Assembly (NCBI GenBank): GCA_020747065.1 | Contig: JAGMVK010000003.1 | Location: 496,001-560,000, forward strand | Direction: 5' to 3' | DNA from: Cadophora sp. MPI-SDFR-AT-0126 | Lineage: Eukaryota; Ascomycota; Leotiomycetes; Helotiales; Ploettnerulaceae | Length of the DNA stretch: 64,000 nt | Shown here: positions 23,061 to 34,644 of the stretch, in pieces | Layout of the letters: each line of letters begins with the position of its first letter | How positions within the stretch are numbered: the first letter of the stretch is position 1 | The notes under the pieces: generated by a model | What the model saw: only the letters and a program-made list of their open reading frames with translations | Database searches by the model: none | What the model was told of the DNA's origin: nothing | Made by a program: the position numbers and the translations under genes

Positions 23061-23916
23061 TCTTCCCTTCCCTACTAATGACCCCCGAATGAGTCGTACA
23101 TTCGCCACAGAAAAGGAAGTTAAGCTCCCCCTTAGTGATAAATGAATGCATATTGTAAAAAGCTTCAGTCCCGTTTCAAAATCATAGCACTCAAATTTTG
23201 GCTTTATTTGAAGCCATGACATCGCATGTAGTCCAACAACTTAAAAGCATTGTTTCCCTTAATAATGAAATTGGGTGTATTGAATTCCCTCGCTAGTTTC
23301 TCACCCTGAATTAATTCTGCTAATACCCAGGCCACAGGTAGACTGGCTACCATTGTCAATAATAAACCATGGACATACGGCCTCGAAGGCTGGTCCAAAG
23401 TTGTCTGTCCCACAGGAATTCCTGAATATTCAAGTCACTGTGGAGCGCATTCCTCGAACCAGAGTTTCGGGACCCGGCAGTATTGGCTCAGCCTTCCCCG
23501 GAAAATTTCCACGTTAGTGGCGTCGTATGAAACTTTATTTCGTTGGCTAAAGTATGGAAGAAGACTAATGAAATAAGGATCCCTATCAACGTCGCATACG
23601 ATGGCTCGGATGAATATTTCGAAAAGGGGCAAGATCCGAGATTTCATGCGTTGATTCCAGGGGGCGCAGCGCCGAAAGCTTCGCTATGGTTGGCTACCAG
23701 AGGATGCCAGGGACGCTGTGCCGTTGCCAAGGGGCGGATACCCCTCGTATCCGCCTGGATCTTTAAAATCTTACGAGACCCAGATTCATTTAGTGAGACT
23801 CATTCCTCCAAAAACGTTATTTCTACCTTTTCCACCTCAGAGATCTTTTTCTCCGATCGCACCTTTCCTCTAACCCTTCTTTCCTTTTCTGATCATTCGT
23901 GATCGTCACCCTCGTT
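23061..23916. other. Intergenic region
   Basis: About 860 bp before the GH76 gene. The last 100 bases are CT-rich (23800-23900), typical of a fungal promoter or leader. No gene is supported. Confidence 0.5.
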
Positions 23917-25349
23917 ATGGTTCGCGCCAACACACTCGCTGCCCTCGCGGCCTTTTCTTTAGTCTCTGTTCACGGGTTTGACTTGGATGTGAAGAGCGAT
24001 GGTGAGTCTCAGGAGAGCAAAACAGGACGGAACGGGCTAACAGAGCCAAAGATTCCATCAAGTCCACTGCCTCGGAGATCGCCAATATTTTGGTGGGCTA
24101 CTACAAGGGCAACGAAGCAGGAGAGACCCCTGGTCTTTTGCCCGAGCCATACTTCTGGTGGAATGCTGGGGCTATGTGGGATACATTGATTCAATACTGG
24201 CAAACCACTGGCGATGATAATTACAACGGAATTGTCAGCCAAGCTCTCCAGTTCCAGAAGGGCAGCGACACAGGCGATTTCATGCCGCTTAACCAAACCA
24301 AGTCGTTGGGCAACGATGACCAGGCCACTTGGGCGCTCGCTGCGATGTCCGCCGCGGAGCTAAACTTTCCAGCGCCGGAAAATACGACGTGGTTTGCACT
24401 TGCTGATGCAGTCTTTAATGAGCAAGTCCTTCGCTGGGATACCGAGTCGTGTGGGGGTGGTCTGAGATGGCAGATATTTTCCTTCAACAATGGGTACAAC
24501 TACAAGAACGGTATCTCCAATGGTGACCTCTTTCAACTTGCTTCTCGTCTCGCTCGCTACACCGGAAACGCCACATACTCGGACTGGGCATCCAAGGTAT
24601 ACGACTGGACAACCTCAGTCGGCTTCATCGACGAGGAGTACAATGTCTTTGACGGCGCCGACACGACCAAAAACTGCAGCACGATTACTAAATTTCAATT
24701 TTCCTACGTTGCCGGAACTTATATCAATGGAGTAGCGTACATGTACAACATCTCTAGCGGAGACGACCAAAAGACCTGGAAGACAGCACTTGACGGACTT
24801 CTCAAGAGGAATCTCGAGGTCTTCTTTCCAAATGGTATCGCCACCGAAGTCTCTTGCGAAGGAACCAATAGTTGCAACACGGATATGCTTTCCATGAAGG
24901 GCATCTTCGCACAGAACCTGGTCGATACCACCAAAGTAGCTCCCTACACGTCCGACAGCATCCTCAAGGTCTTGAGCAGCTCCGCTGAAGCTGCTGCCTC
25001 TGGATGCTCAAGTACAGAATGCTCATTTGTCTGGAACGGAACTGAGACTGATTTTAAAAACGAAGGAGTTGGGCCAGCTTTGAGTGCCCTGAGCTATGTT
25101 CAGGGTCTTCTGATCGGAAAGGCTGCAGCACCTGTTACGGAGACGACTGGAGGTGCGGGGTCGAACAGCAGTGGCACTGTGACTGCAGGATCTGGCATAT
25201 CGACGAACTCCTCTGAGTCTGGAAGTCCTACGGGTTCAGAAACTCCGGCACCTACGACTACTGGCAATGCGGCTGTTGCTTTGGGATCGAAGATGGGAAT
25301 GGGGGGAGTTGCGGCTATCATGGGCTCCGCGGCCTGGTTGATGTTGTAA
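23917..25349 (+). CDS. GPI-anchored GH76 mannan endo-1,6-alpha-mannosidase (DCW1/DFG5 type)
   Basis: Exons 23917-24001 and 24046-25349 (44 bp intron) give 462 aa. The start MVRANTLAALAAFSLVSVHG is a signal peptide; an in-frame GTG upstream was ignored. The body shows the GH76 pattern: DSIKSTASEIAN, GLLPEPYFWWNAGAMWDTLI, YWQTTGD, the catalytic double Asp in LGNDDQATWALAAM, CGGGLRWQIF and NGYNYKNGISNGDLFQLASRLARYTG. Several N-glycosylation sequons are present. A Ser/Thr/Gly-rich linker at the C-terminus leads to a terminal hydrophobic tail (GGVAAIMGSAAWLML), as expected for GPI anchoring. The protein should act at the plasma membrane or wall, in cross-linking or remodelling of mannan or GPI-linked wall proteins. 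Confidence 0.93.
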
Positions 25350-25711
25350 GATATTTGAGCACCGTTGATGTACATAAGGCATGTGAGTGTCCACATGGAT
25401 CTGTAGCAATTGAAATTTTTTTATTTTCATTGGTGTTCTCCTAAGTCGTTCTGACGTTGTCATCATCTTATTTTTGGCTGAAGATCCCTGACGCCCATTC
25501 AAGGCTGAGCAGTGGTGGCTTGCTGGGCTGCATACAAGGCTCCGTATCCCAAAATCTCATCGCAATTCACACTTCTCTTTCATTCTCCTCATGAGCACGA
25601 ACTCTTGAATATGGGGATAGATCAATCGTGCTACATCGTATTGTCTCTACTGAAGGCCTCGTAACATCTCGTCAATGATCACCTTCATTACGAAGGGTGG
25701 AAGGAGTCGAA
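25350..25711. other. Intergenic region
   Basis: About 360 bp holding the 3' end of the GH76 gene and the promoter of the next. I see nothing else. Confidence 0.5.
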
Positions 25712-27995
25712 ATGCTTGATCCGCTCACAGCCTTAGCCCTCACAGGCAACATCCTCCAATTCATCGACTTCGGATTTAAAGCGACGTGCAAAGCTCGCGA
25801 TATCTACCTCTCCGCCGACGGAGTCACGGCCGAGAACGCGGATCTCGAAGTCTTGACGACTGACATTGCGACGGTATCGGCGAAGTTGTCAGCCTCGCTG
25901 GGCAATGCGAGCGGAAATGACAGCCTTGATGATATCTGCCGACGATGTAAGGCGAGTGCGGACGACTTGTTGGCAGCATTGAAGAACTTGCAGGCCGAGG
26001 GCAAGAAAGGGAAGTGGAAAAGTGCGAGGAAGGGGTTGAAGGCTGTGTGGGGTAAGAAGAAGGTTGATGAGCTGCGAGAGAGGTTGGAGGGCTGGAGAGA
26101 CGAAGTACATTTTCATGTTGTTGTGCAATTGAGGTATGCGATGATCTCTACGTTTGAGATCCCAACATCGATATTCATTGTGCTAATTAAATGCAACCGC
26201 AGAAACGATATCAATGTAAATGCAATTCTGGAGTCTGAACGTCTCGATACACTGGACGAATATGCAAAGACCATCCTCGTTGAGATCTCCGTGACTGAGG
26301 ACACGATCCGAGAAGCCATTATTGTCGAAGGGGACAACTCGGAAAGGAGGCACAACGAGACGAAAGCTGTCATACTGTCCGAGCAAGGTCAAACACGGGG
26401 CCATATTACAGATACTATACTGTCTGAAGGCGAATTAGCAGGCACCAGGCACGAGCAGACTGTAGCCGTGATCCGTGCAAAGGGCACTGAAGTGCAAGAG
26501 GATATCCGCGATGCGATACATGTGGAAAGCGAGAATTCCAGCCAAAGACACAAACAAACCCAAGATATCATAATTGCAAGCCACACAGAAGCTCAAAATG
26601 ATATCACACAGACTCTGGAAACACTTGATTCGAATCTCAAGGCCGAGCAGGAAGCGACTAGACGGGAATTGGAACAATTGAAAATTGCTATGACGCAGAT
26701 CGAAAAAGACATGGCTCGACGAGACGAAGAATTGAAAGTACTTCTAATCGAATTAAGTCACACTCATACCGAAAAGGAGAAAAGACGGTTGCAGGAGAGG
26801 AGCAACGCTGTAACTATCGCGCTCTATGCACTTGTCACCGTATATGAGGCTCTTCAGGTACGATGTCGTTCCTAACTTCCTGTCTAGCACTGTGGAAGCT
26901 GATTACAACCAGGGAATGGTTATTGCTTTGCAAGCTCGGGCCAAATTGGTGATTACATCGTCTACTCTGGCGGAGCTGTGGCAGAGGAGAACTACCGCTT
27001 ACAGCACCATCCCAGACTCTACTGCCGATGAAGGAATGATTAAGGGCTTGAAGAATACGCCTAGCACAATGAGACAAGGCAGAAATAGAGACGAGTACGA
27101 TAATTTGTGTGGCCGGCCTCGGAATACGGACCAAGAGCATCCACTGCATCTTCGGATGTGGAGCCCCACTTGGAAAGTCGTTCATCCTCTGCGCTTCAAA
27201 GACCTGGGCAAGGACGAAGGTCGGCTTGTCGGATGTGTCTTAGATATCTTGGACTTCCATACAGGGCGGAGCAATTTCAACCATTTTGCGGAACTGGGAT
27301 TTAATTGCGAGCAAAACAATGGAGCATACGACCGCTTGGTATCCCTTGTCATAATCTCTACTGGGCTTGCACATAGTTTAGGCTCACCAAAGAATGCTGC
27401 GAAGGTTCTATATGCCATGAAGGATCTCATTGCGAACAACGACTGGTGCCACTCGTCTGACCGATTTGATCTTCTGGTGTCAACCTGGGCCACAGTAGGG
27501 GAAATTGCGGGATTCCGGAATAGAGCAGTCCAAATACGTCAAGAAAGATGTATGAAATGGGGAATTGACGAGGTTGAGACAGCAATAAATGCCAAGGGAG
27601 TGACGGACCTCTTCCAGTGGCTATTCCTTGAGAACAACAAAGCGGTCTTCTCGTTCAACGTGGTTTCTCCACATGGCGGTCGTGGTGGAGGTGCAGCGCT
27701 GTTTGCTATCATCGAGTACTTCATAAGTTTCGGCTTTCGACTTACTCCACCTGTCATGGCGATGACACAGTACGGACTTCGTGCTCATGTGAGTAGAAGT
27801 GGGGCATCGTTACCTCAACTGGAGCCGATGGTAGTGGATGAATCGTCTCTAGGGGATCAGAACCCCGTACCCCTGTCTCGGCGGAAAAAGCATCTACCGG
27901 AAAGGATCAGGAGGGAAGCACGAATTGTTGAACGACGACTTCTCGAAGAAAAACTATTTGGAATCTTTAACGGTCAAACATCAAAATGGACTTAA
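25712..27995 (+). CDS. NLR-N-domain protein with coiled 33-residue repeats and no visible NACHT domain
   Basis: Exons 25712-26133, 26203-26857 and 26913-27995 give 719 aa. The start MLDPLTALALTGNILQFIDFG is the classic N-terminus of the helical domain found at the head of many fungal NACHT and ankyrin proteins (SesB/PigL_N-like), continuing to KGKWKSARKGLKAVWGKKKVDELRERL. The middle part is a charged helical region with three tandem 33-residue repeats and a coiled-coil segment. The last exon (361 codons) has no P-loop or ankyrin pattern that I can see; it holds mixed helical sequence such as GRLVGCVLDILDFHTGRSNF and ends with a basic stretch. The first intron (69 bp) has no stop and keeps frame. 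The 26858-26912 splice is chosen by frame and branch-site logic and is less certain. Confidence 0.68.
26294..26590 (+). repeat. Three tandem 33-codon repeats in the NLR-like protein
   Basis: Units 26294-26392, 26393-26491 and 26492-26590 encode exactly 33 residues each. They share the core (I-x-x-(A/T)-I), a central acidic patch and the motif R-H-(N/E/K)-(E/Q)-T followed by an (A/D)-(V/I)-I stretch. The units are divergent at the DNA level, so the array is old. The flanking segments before and after align weakly, suggesting a longer decayed series. Confidence 0.75.
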
Positions 27996-28450
27996 TGTTA
28001 ACAACAATACAACGTTCAATTATATCATCGAATTCTCTGGCGTGCTCGGAACCGGCGCCAAAATTTTGAGATTCGATTTCAACAGTCTCTAAAATTCGGT
28101 ATTTAACTCAATTTGATAATCAAAAGTTGGATGGACGTGAGTCCGTGAAAAGCATCCAAGGCTAGGTTGAATTCTTGAGTGCAACTCGATAACATTTTCC
28201 CTGGTGGATAGGCAAGTGTAGTTATATGATCGGCCTCATCTGGTTGCATTCAACTTCACTGCATTCGCATTCATGAAGAGCTGTGGAAAAACGGATATTG
28301 GCGCTAAGTCATGATCGCATGAGATGGACTTCTGGACCTTTTCAAAACCAGACCCAAAAGCCAAACGAGGTCGAAACCACGAGCCTGTTGTTCACATGGT
28401 TGGGCAGTGACATTCAGTGCGCGTATTGTTTTATGGTCAGAAGTTGATAT
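27996..28450. other. Intergenic region
   Basis: About 455 bp between the NLR-like gene and a tentative small secreted gene. I see no further feature. Confidence 0.45.
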
Positions 28451-29033
28451 GGATGTCAACAAACATTCCCGTCTTTCTGCCCCCCGGAGCAGGCTCTGTG
28501 TAGCAGATCCTATGGAGTAGTATGATCAAATTAAGAAAGAGCCAGCCAACGACCGACATGGGACCATCTCGACTTCGGAACAGCAACATGCGCTAGGCCT
28601 CGTCCTTGCGGCTGCCATCCTCAATGAGGCAGCAGCTCAAGAAAACTGCAACGATGGTTTCGCCTACTGTAGGTCTCCTCCGAATTGGTAGACCCCCATC
28701 CATCCGTCCAAGAATATCGAGTGCAAGCATACTGAATAATCACCAGCAAACTACTGCAGCGACATCATCAGCTCGTTGAATAATGCAAATTCAATCAACG
28801 GACCAAATTCACGTGAACTTCTCGCTCTTCCTCCCAGCGACGACAACGATGTCCCATTCATGACATACTGCGGTCCAGCAAGATGTTTGATGGGGGACAT
28901 GCTATTAGTGAATCCTGTTCTAGGATTTGTTAATGCGTGGGGACAGTGGATTGGATCTCAAGTGGATTCAAATAATCTGACAGCTGTTGATGGTGCCACT
29001 GAGGATACATTTTCGGATCCTGTTGCAAAGTGA
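28451..29033 (+). CDS. Possible small secreted protein (tentative three-exon model)
   Basis: The last exon (28747-29033) is an open frame with protein-like composition, including DNDVPFMTYCGPARCLMGDM and VNAWGQWIGSQV. Upstream in frame, 28597-28668 encodes a hydrophobic secretion-like segment (LVLAAAILNEAAAQENCNDG), joined through a 78 bp intron. No Met opens that exon. A first exon at 28451-28499 with a 97 bp intron gives a complete 135 aa model whose length is a multiple of three. The first exon is the weakest part. Four cysteines follow the leader, before about residue 95 (ENC, NYC, YCG, RCL). I recognise no family. Confidence 0.38.
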
Positions 29034-29184
29034 TAAATATAGTTTGGATATCTTCCTAGCTTCAATTGCCCCCCTTCTCAAGATACTGTGTTGACTGGAT
29101 GCTGGCCGACAACGTAAAAGGACTTGAAGATCCATCATCTTGCTTTGCTTAATGTTTCCCATTTTCGTGCTCAACACGCCCTTC

Positions 29185-29882
29185 TCATATCTGTTCACTC
29201 AAGGTATTTATATCCTTTCGGATCTGCCTCAATCTCTGCTGTTGCAACTCCCACTTCTTATATATATCCTGGCACAACTCGTCCGCAGCCGAGTACCTAA
29301 AAAATCAATCAGCTCCCAATCCACCTCAACATCCCCCATTTATTCAACTCACCTCTTCCACGTCTCACCACCGTAACCCCCCCTCTTCTCATACTCCCTA
29401 TACGCCTCCTCCTTCTCAATATATGCCAGTCCACACTCCGCCTGCTCCACAGCCTGCACCTCATGAATCCTCCTCTCCTCCATCCTCAACCACTTAATCT
29501 TCTCCTCTTTCCCCAACGATTCAAACTCCATACCCCGAAACTCTCCCTTCCAATCCTCATCGTTCTTCAGACTCTCTCTTTTCTCCTCGCTATTTCTTAA
29601 AGCAAAGCTCGCTCCCTGGATGATTCCACTGCGCTTTCCGAGATCGAAGAGCCCGTATCCGAGGGTCAGGGAGCCGAGACTTAGACCTGCGAGTTCCCAG
29701 GAGAGGAATTTGCGGTGGTGCGTGAAGAGGTAGGTTGCGAGACTGGCGTAGCCTAGACCTACGATGATTCGGTCGAGGGTTCGGGGCGGGGTTGGGAGGT
29801 CGGGGGGTGTGATGGCGGAATGCTGTGCTGCTCGTATATGTGTCCGCTTTGCAACGAGTGATGGACGTCGAGAGTCTGCCAT
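29185..29882 (-). CDS. Small membrane protein with two predicted helices, unknown function
   Basis: Exons 29353-29882 and 29185-29296 (minus) give 213 aa. The first exon alone would stop right after ETWKR inside the donor site; splicing a 56 bp intron adds YSAADELCQDIYKKWELQQQ and ends at EQI. The N-terminal 40 residues are basic and proline-rich and could be a mitochondrial presequence. Two hydrophobic segments follow (IIVGLGYASLATYLF and LAGLSLGSLTLGYGLFDLG) separated by a short basic loop. The C-terminal half is charged and helical. I do not recognise the family; a mitochondrial inner-membrane role is speculation from topology. Confidence 0.7.
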
Positions 29883-31215
29883 GCTGAAAACTTTCGAAAA
29901 GGTACTTGGCGCAGTTGTGTCAAAAGCTCGGAATCGTTTTTAGATTTGTGTTGTCCCTAACGGCTCTCAAGGTGGTTGTTCAAGACAGTGATGAGCAAAC
30001 AAAACGAGTTCTAGGTAGGAAAACATGCGCACGGCTTCTTATCTATCTTCAGGCAGCGATCTTTTCTACTTATGTAGTGAAACTGTACTCGGTCGAATTT
30101 CGTGTCCGGTATGGGGAAAATGGATCTGAAATGTGGTTCTTGGTCCACAACTTTCGGAATCAAAAATTGGACCCTTATGACATCATGTTGGGACGCGAGT
30201 CATGTTGTGATGCAACTCAAAATCAGCATCGTGAAAATAATAAATATTCTTTCCGTGCGTATCAAACTAGGTTATCTATTGGAAATATCAACAATCAATT
30301 ATCGTTAGACATTATTAATGTCGCGAACTCCCTGTCCCGCACTTTTAACCGTTTGAATGCTACATGCAGTGCTGCACACACGAGCACCTCACATTAAGCT
30401 TCAATCCCCCGAGAATGCAGCCACTGAAATCATTCCAATCACACCCATCCTCGCCGATTCTCATGATGACTTCACTACCTCTCGTGGCTGTGTCTCTTAT
30501 TGTCGAGTACCATCAGTATTGTGTAAACAGCTCATGACCGAAGCGAAATCCCCCCTTTTCGTCGCTTAAGGTTAGCGGCTACCCTGGTGAAGATTATTGT
30601 TGACAAACAGCCCGGATCATCGTCTCCTTAGACGTCACTCATCATCTACAGCGCCAATGGCTTTCATCTCGAGCGTTCCTCGAAGCTGCTGCGATTTTTG
30701 GGATGTGCCAGGTCATTTTGCCTGGATAGAGTGATCGAGATGCACAGGTCCCGATATCTTAAAAATCAGTTGTGAAGACTGGATGGAGTATGGGAGATTC
30801 GCCGCTACGCCGGAGTCAAGAATAAAAGCAGGGTGCGACTAGCATCAATGAAGGATTAAAAGCGATTATCATTTTGGCAAGAGCATCTCAGCTATGCAAA
30901 AGCTCGACTCATTCTCAATCTCAATCTCGATCTCGATCTGGCCGACTCAAACACGTAGTGGATCTCAAAAAAGGCCGCAATCCGGAATTCCCGTCATTCG
31001 AGGGCACAGTCGCCATGAACGCCCCAAGTCTAATCCTACCCTCCCAAATCCATCCCATCCAATTCCAGCGGCTCTAAATGAGCGCAGTATAAACTCCAAT
31101 CCAATCCGAACCGAATCCAAAGTCTGTATCCAGAATTGAAGCCTTCTTCCCATATTTGAATCCATGCATGGCGCCATTTCCCACATCCTTGTACAAACAC
31201 TCACAAAATCAACCA
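29883..31215. other. Intergenic region
   Basis: About 1.3 kb, AT-rich around 30060-30380. A 163-codon open frame at 29906-30397 has no motif and overlaps the promoter of the gene on the other strand, so it is not called. A short TCAATC/TCGATC repeat lies near 30912-30938. Confidence 0.45.
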
Positions 31216-32563
31216 TTAATTTGTCTCATGCGTGATAACAGTCGTCGTCTTGATCCCCGCATGCCAATCCACCGCCCCCCTCTCCTGGATATTCGCATCC
31301 CCAAATACACTATTAAGTTCTGTTTGACTCTCATTATTACTCCTCTGCTTCTCCTCCTTCAAACTTCTCTTACTCTTCCTCAACGTCCATCGTTTTCTCA
31401 TCTGATCTCTTTCGGCTGCGCTTCCACCAGCGGAGATATGCGTGGTGACACCAACCCTGCTCAAACCTAGTAGCTCGGCAAATTCTACGCTGTATTCTTT
31501 CGCCGAGACGCTGTTCCGCCGAACGAATTGGCTGCGGCTGTCACCTGAAGGACGAAGGCTCTCATCGCTGTCGATGGAGTGGTCGAAGCGCTTGGATGCG
31601 AAGGAGAGGAAGTTTTTGAAGAGGGGCCGGAGGGTTGCAATGTTCATGGCTGTGATAGCGATTGCGGGTTCGACCATGGACCATTTCACGAGGTTGATTC
31701 CTTCCCAGGAATAGTCATCGGTTTCGGTTAGGGCCTTAATGTATACTATACGAACGATGGTTGCTGTGCTTGCGCTGTTATGTGTTAATGGAGAACAGTG
31801 AAGTGGGGGGAAGGACATACAAGAATCCGAGTGAGAGGATGAGAATAACAGAAAGTTTAGTTCGTGGATTCATCTGCATTTTCCAAACGAAAAAGATGGG
31901 CAGAATACCAAAAGACCAATCTGTGATGGCCGACATGGCGCAGTGGGCGTAGGTGACGGCCGAAAGAGTGGTGCTGTTCAAGCAGCTTCCCTTTCCATCC
32001 TCATTGTATTTTGTCCAAAGGTAGTTGATGGGACTGCATTGGAACATGAGGAAGAAGAAGTACATGGTACTGAATACCATGACTGCGGCGAGTGTGGAGT
32101 AGATGACTATTCGCTGGTATCGTTTGCTGGAGAGTCGAAGAAAGTATGCGGCGATGGCGACTTTGGTGACAGTCGTTGCGACGACATAGAGGAGTTCGCA
32201 AATGAACACAATCTGTCAGGAGTTAGTACAAATCCAGCAATACTTCAAAACTGTCTGACCTTGAATCCCGTTTCCAACGACCCTGCTTCAATGTTCCCCA
32301 TGTGTGCACCGAGTCCATACACCGTTGCTCGCAGACTGAGGGAACAGAAGATGGTAAACACAATCTGCAGGAAATTAGTGTCCGATGTCGTACTGGGAAG
32401 TATCCATCCATACCATCGCTGCGACTGTCAACCAATCCTCCCTCCCCACAAACTTCAATATAGCCAACCGCACATAGAATCGAAGGGCGACGGATATCCA
32501 AGTCAGGCATAATGAACAGACAGCCACGCCCGTGACCTTGAAACATGTCAGCACCCGTTTCAT
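31216..32563 (-). CDS. Rhodopsin-domain (PTH11/SAT4-like) membrane protein, second copy
   Basis: Exons 32414-32563, 32260-32364, 31821-32212 and 31216-31774 (minus) give 401 aa; introns are 49, 47 and 46 bp. Features follow the family order: an N-terminal helix with SVALRFYVRLAILKFVGREDWLTVAAM, the segment ATVYGLGAHMG from the second exon, the next helix ICELLYVVATTVTKVAIAAYFLRL, a CSPINYLWTKY extracellular turn, ITDWSFGILPIFFVWKMQM, and FFASTATIVRIVYIKAL formed across the last intron. The tail of about 130 residues is hydrophilic, with Ser/Arg/Lys-rich sequence. It is predicted to be a plasma-membrane sensor-like protein. Its loops differ strongly from the copy at 8543-9864, so it is not a recent duplicate. 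Confidence 0.88.
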
Positions 32564-34317
32564 TGTATCGTTCCGTAGCCTTGCCGCAAGTCACCCGGCA
32601 AAAACATACCTGTGCACCACGAGTTACCCCGGAATACATCTTTCAACCTTGTATCGATTACATCCGCACACGATTTGTAGTGGCTCAAGAGCCCGCGACC
32701 AAAATCCAAGAGAGTGTATGAATATTCTAGGTAGCGTAGAAAATTCGGAATCGTGAGCCGAGAGCAGAGAGCAAACGGGTGGGACAAGCAGGTTCTTATG
32801 GCCAGCCTGCAGACCGTGCTATGCTCGAACCGCTGTCAAAACGAGAGAAGGATAGAAGAGGAAGTGATAGGATTCGGTAGATGCTTGTTAGGTTAGGGGC
32901 GGTTCGTCCATTAAAATTTCCGGCGCACTGCAAGACTTTCATCTCGTGCATAACCTTAGAGCAGCTGGGGAGCGTGCAGACTCGCCATGTTGGTGGTGAA
33001 CAAGCATCTCGAATCAGAAAGCGCGATCGATCATGGTCGGCGAACACCTGGGTACGCGCCGATAAATGACACCTGCCTGTATCCAGCATAAACACTTGTT
33101 TAGTTTGAGCGACCTCGTCGTCGACTGGCTGGGCATCCCTTGACAAATATCAGCCTCGTTCGCTGTCGCTAGCCAACTAAGGTAGGATGAGCTGACGATC
33201 TTAAGCTCAACTTAAAGCTACTTTCTTCAGCTGTCGACCTAACCCGGACGCTCGGAATTGCTGAGCTTGGACACCACCAATAAAGTGTGGTAGTTGCTTT
33301 ACATGGCTTGCTGGAATTATGATGATTGGCAGTCTACGATGTTGAGAAGAGAAGAAAAGTGGAAAAGGGGCGTCGACGCTATTGAAAGCGGGATTCTCCT
33401 ACCGTAGAGAAATTTGCAGGGGCAGCACAACCCGCAGAGTGGTCGAGATCCAGATCCAGATCAGATCCAGATAAGCGAACCAAGAAACAAAACGAGGGGG
33501 AAATTTGTTCGGGGACGGCACAGTCCAGACTGGACGGACCAGATCAAAGTTCATCACATTTTATATGCTGAGCAGCTGGGGGATGTTGGCTGTCGGGGAA
33601 AATTAAGATAAAGATAGCCATCCATCTGACAATTAATTGTATAACAAATGGAAAGTGCAGACGAGCGGCATTGATCGCTGTTTCCTTTTGACAGGTGATG
33701 ACGCCTCCAAGGTGACATGTTCATGCAAGTTGAAAGTCGACGATTTGAGAGTTCAAGCCACAATTTATTGTTTCCCAAATCCAGATGATTTGACTTTTTT
33801 GGCTGGTCCCTTTCCTCGTCGGTGACGCGGCCATTTGATCCGAGGCACGGCAAGCAAGCATCCAAAGCTCGCCTCGCTTAATCCGCAAAATTACCCCTGA
33901 GATGAAACTGTAATGGCGCGTTTATTCGATTGGCGAGAGGACATTTACCTCGATTGTCTTTGAATTGTATTGCAGAACCCGTTATGTTTGCAGCATGTGA
34001 TTGATGTCGGCCACGAGTCGAATAACGGCTGTATGACTTGGTGCTGCCGAGTAATTTCCGAGCTTGTTATCTCTATATAGGCGTGACTCTCGGCATGCAC
34101 ATGTCAAAAACAATCTCTATAACACTACCTGTATCGCTTGATCATGAGGTGAGGCACCATGTGCAACAATATGCCAACAGCACTTGAGGTTTTAGCATCA
34201 TCGATACTTCTACCGCATGTCCCTACCTGCAATCTGAGATTACATATACCGTGCCAATACTACGCGCGAGAGGCCCATCCATTCCCTTTCCCTCCCACCA
34301 CCCAACCTCTCCACCAC
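32564..34317. other. Gene-poor region with a small tandem repeat
   Basis: About 1.75 kb without a supported gene. A short GATCCA-type tandem repeat lies near 33447-33472. Open frames on both strands are short and motif-free. Confidence 0.45.
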
Positions 34318-34644
34318 CTAACGTCCTACCGGATAGCAGCACCACTGAACACCATTCATCCACACATACCTCTTCTGCAACGACGGATAAATCGCTCCAT
34401 TCTGCAGATCCATCCTGTACCTGTCCAAAGCATTCAGATCGCTGAGTCTGATAGTGGCTTTTCCGCACGAGGGACATGGAACGTAGGATGCGGAGACTTC
34501 GGTTACGGATTGGATGCGGCAGCTGAACCAGGTTTTTGGCATTTGGTGAGTGGAGAGTGCTGGTTTCTGACGTTTTTGTTTGAAATATTTAGTCTGCTGT
34601 GCCGAGAGCCTGGTTTCTTGCTGTTGTTGATGATGAAAAGTCAT
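34318..34644 (-). CDS. Candidate small Cys-containing protein, unknown function
   Basis: A 108-codon frame whose C-terminal half looks protein-like: TWFSCRIQ, then VPCPSCGKATIRLSDLNALD, then IYPSLQKRYVWMNGVQWCCYP. The C-x2-C plus a paired CC suggests metal binding. The stop falls a few codons after a possible donor site at 34329; splicing to an acceptor at 34227 would extend the protein to 34125 without breaking frame. The N-terminus is Gln-rich and may be leader, with MPKTWFSC at 34542 an alternative start. The opposite strand has an open frame of similar length that I judge a shadow. Confidence 0.4.
   Translation of the reverse strand: MTFHHQQQQETRLSAQQTKYFKQKRQKPALSTHQMPKTWFSCRIQSVTEVSASYVPCPSCGKATIRLSDLNALDRYRMDLQNGAIYPSLQKRYVWMNGVQWCCYPVGR

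Noticed and set aside
29906..30397. 163-codon plus-strand frame
   Set aside because: No recognisable motif, irregular composition, and it begins in the promoter of the gene on the other strand.
30912..30938. TCAATC/TCGATC short repeats considered as a minisatellite or CRISPR-like array
   Set aside because: Only a few degenerate hexamers without spacers; simple low-complexity sequence.
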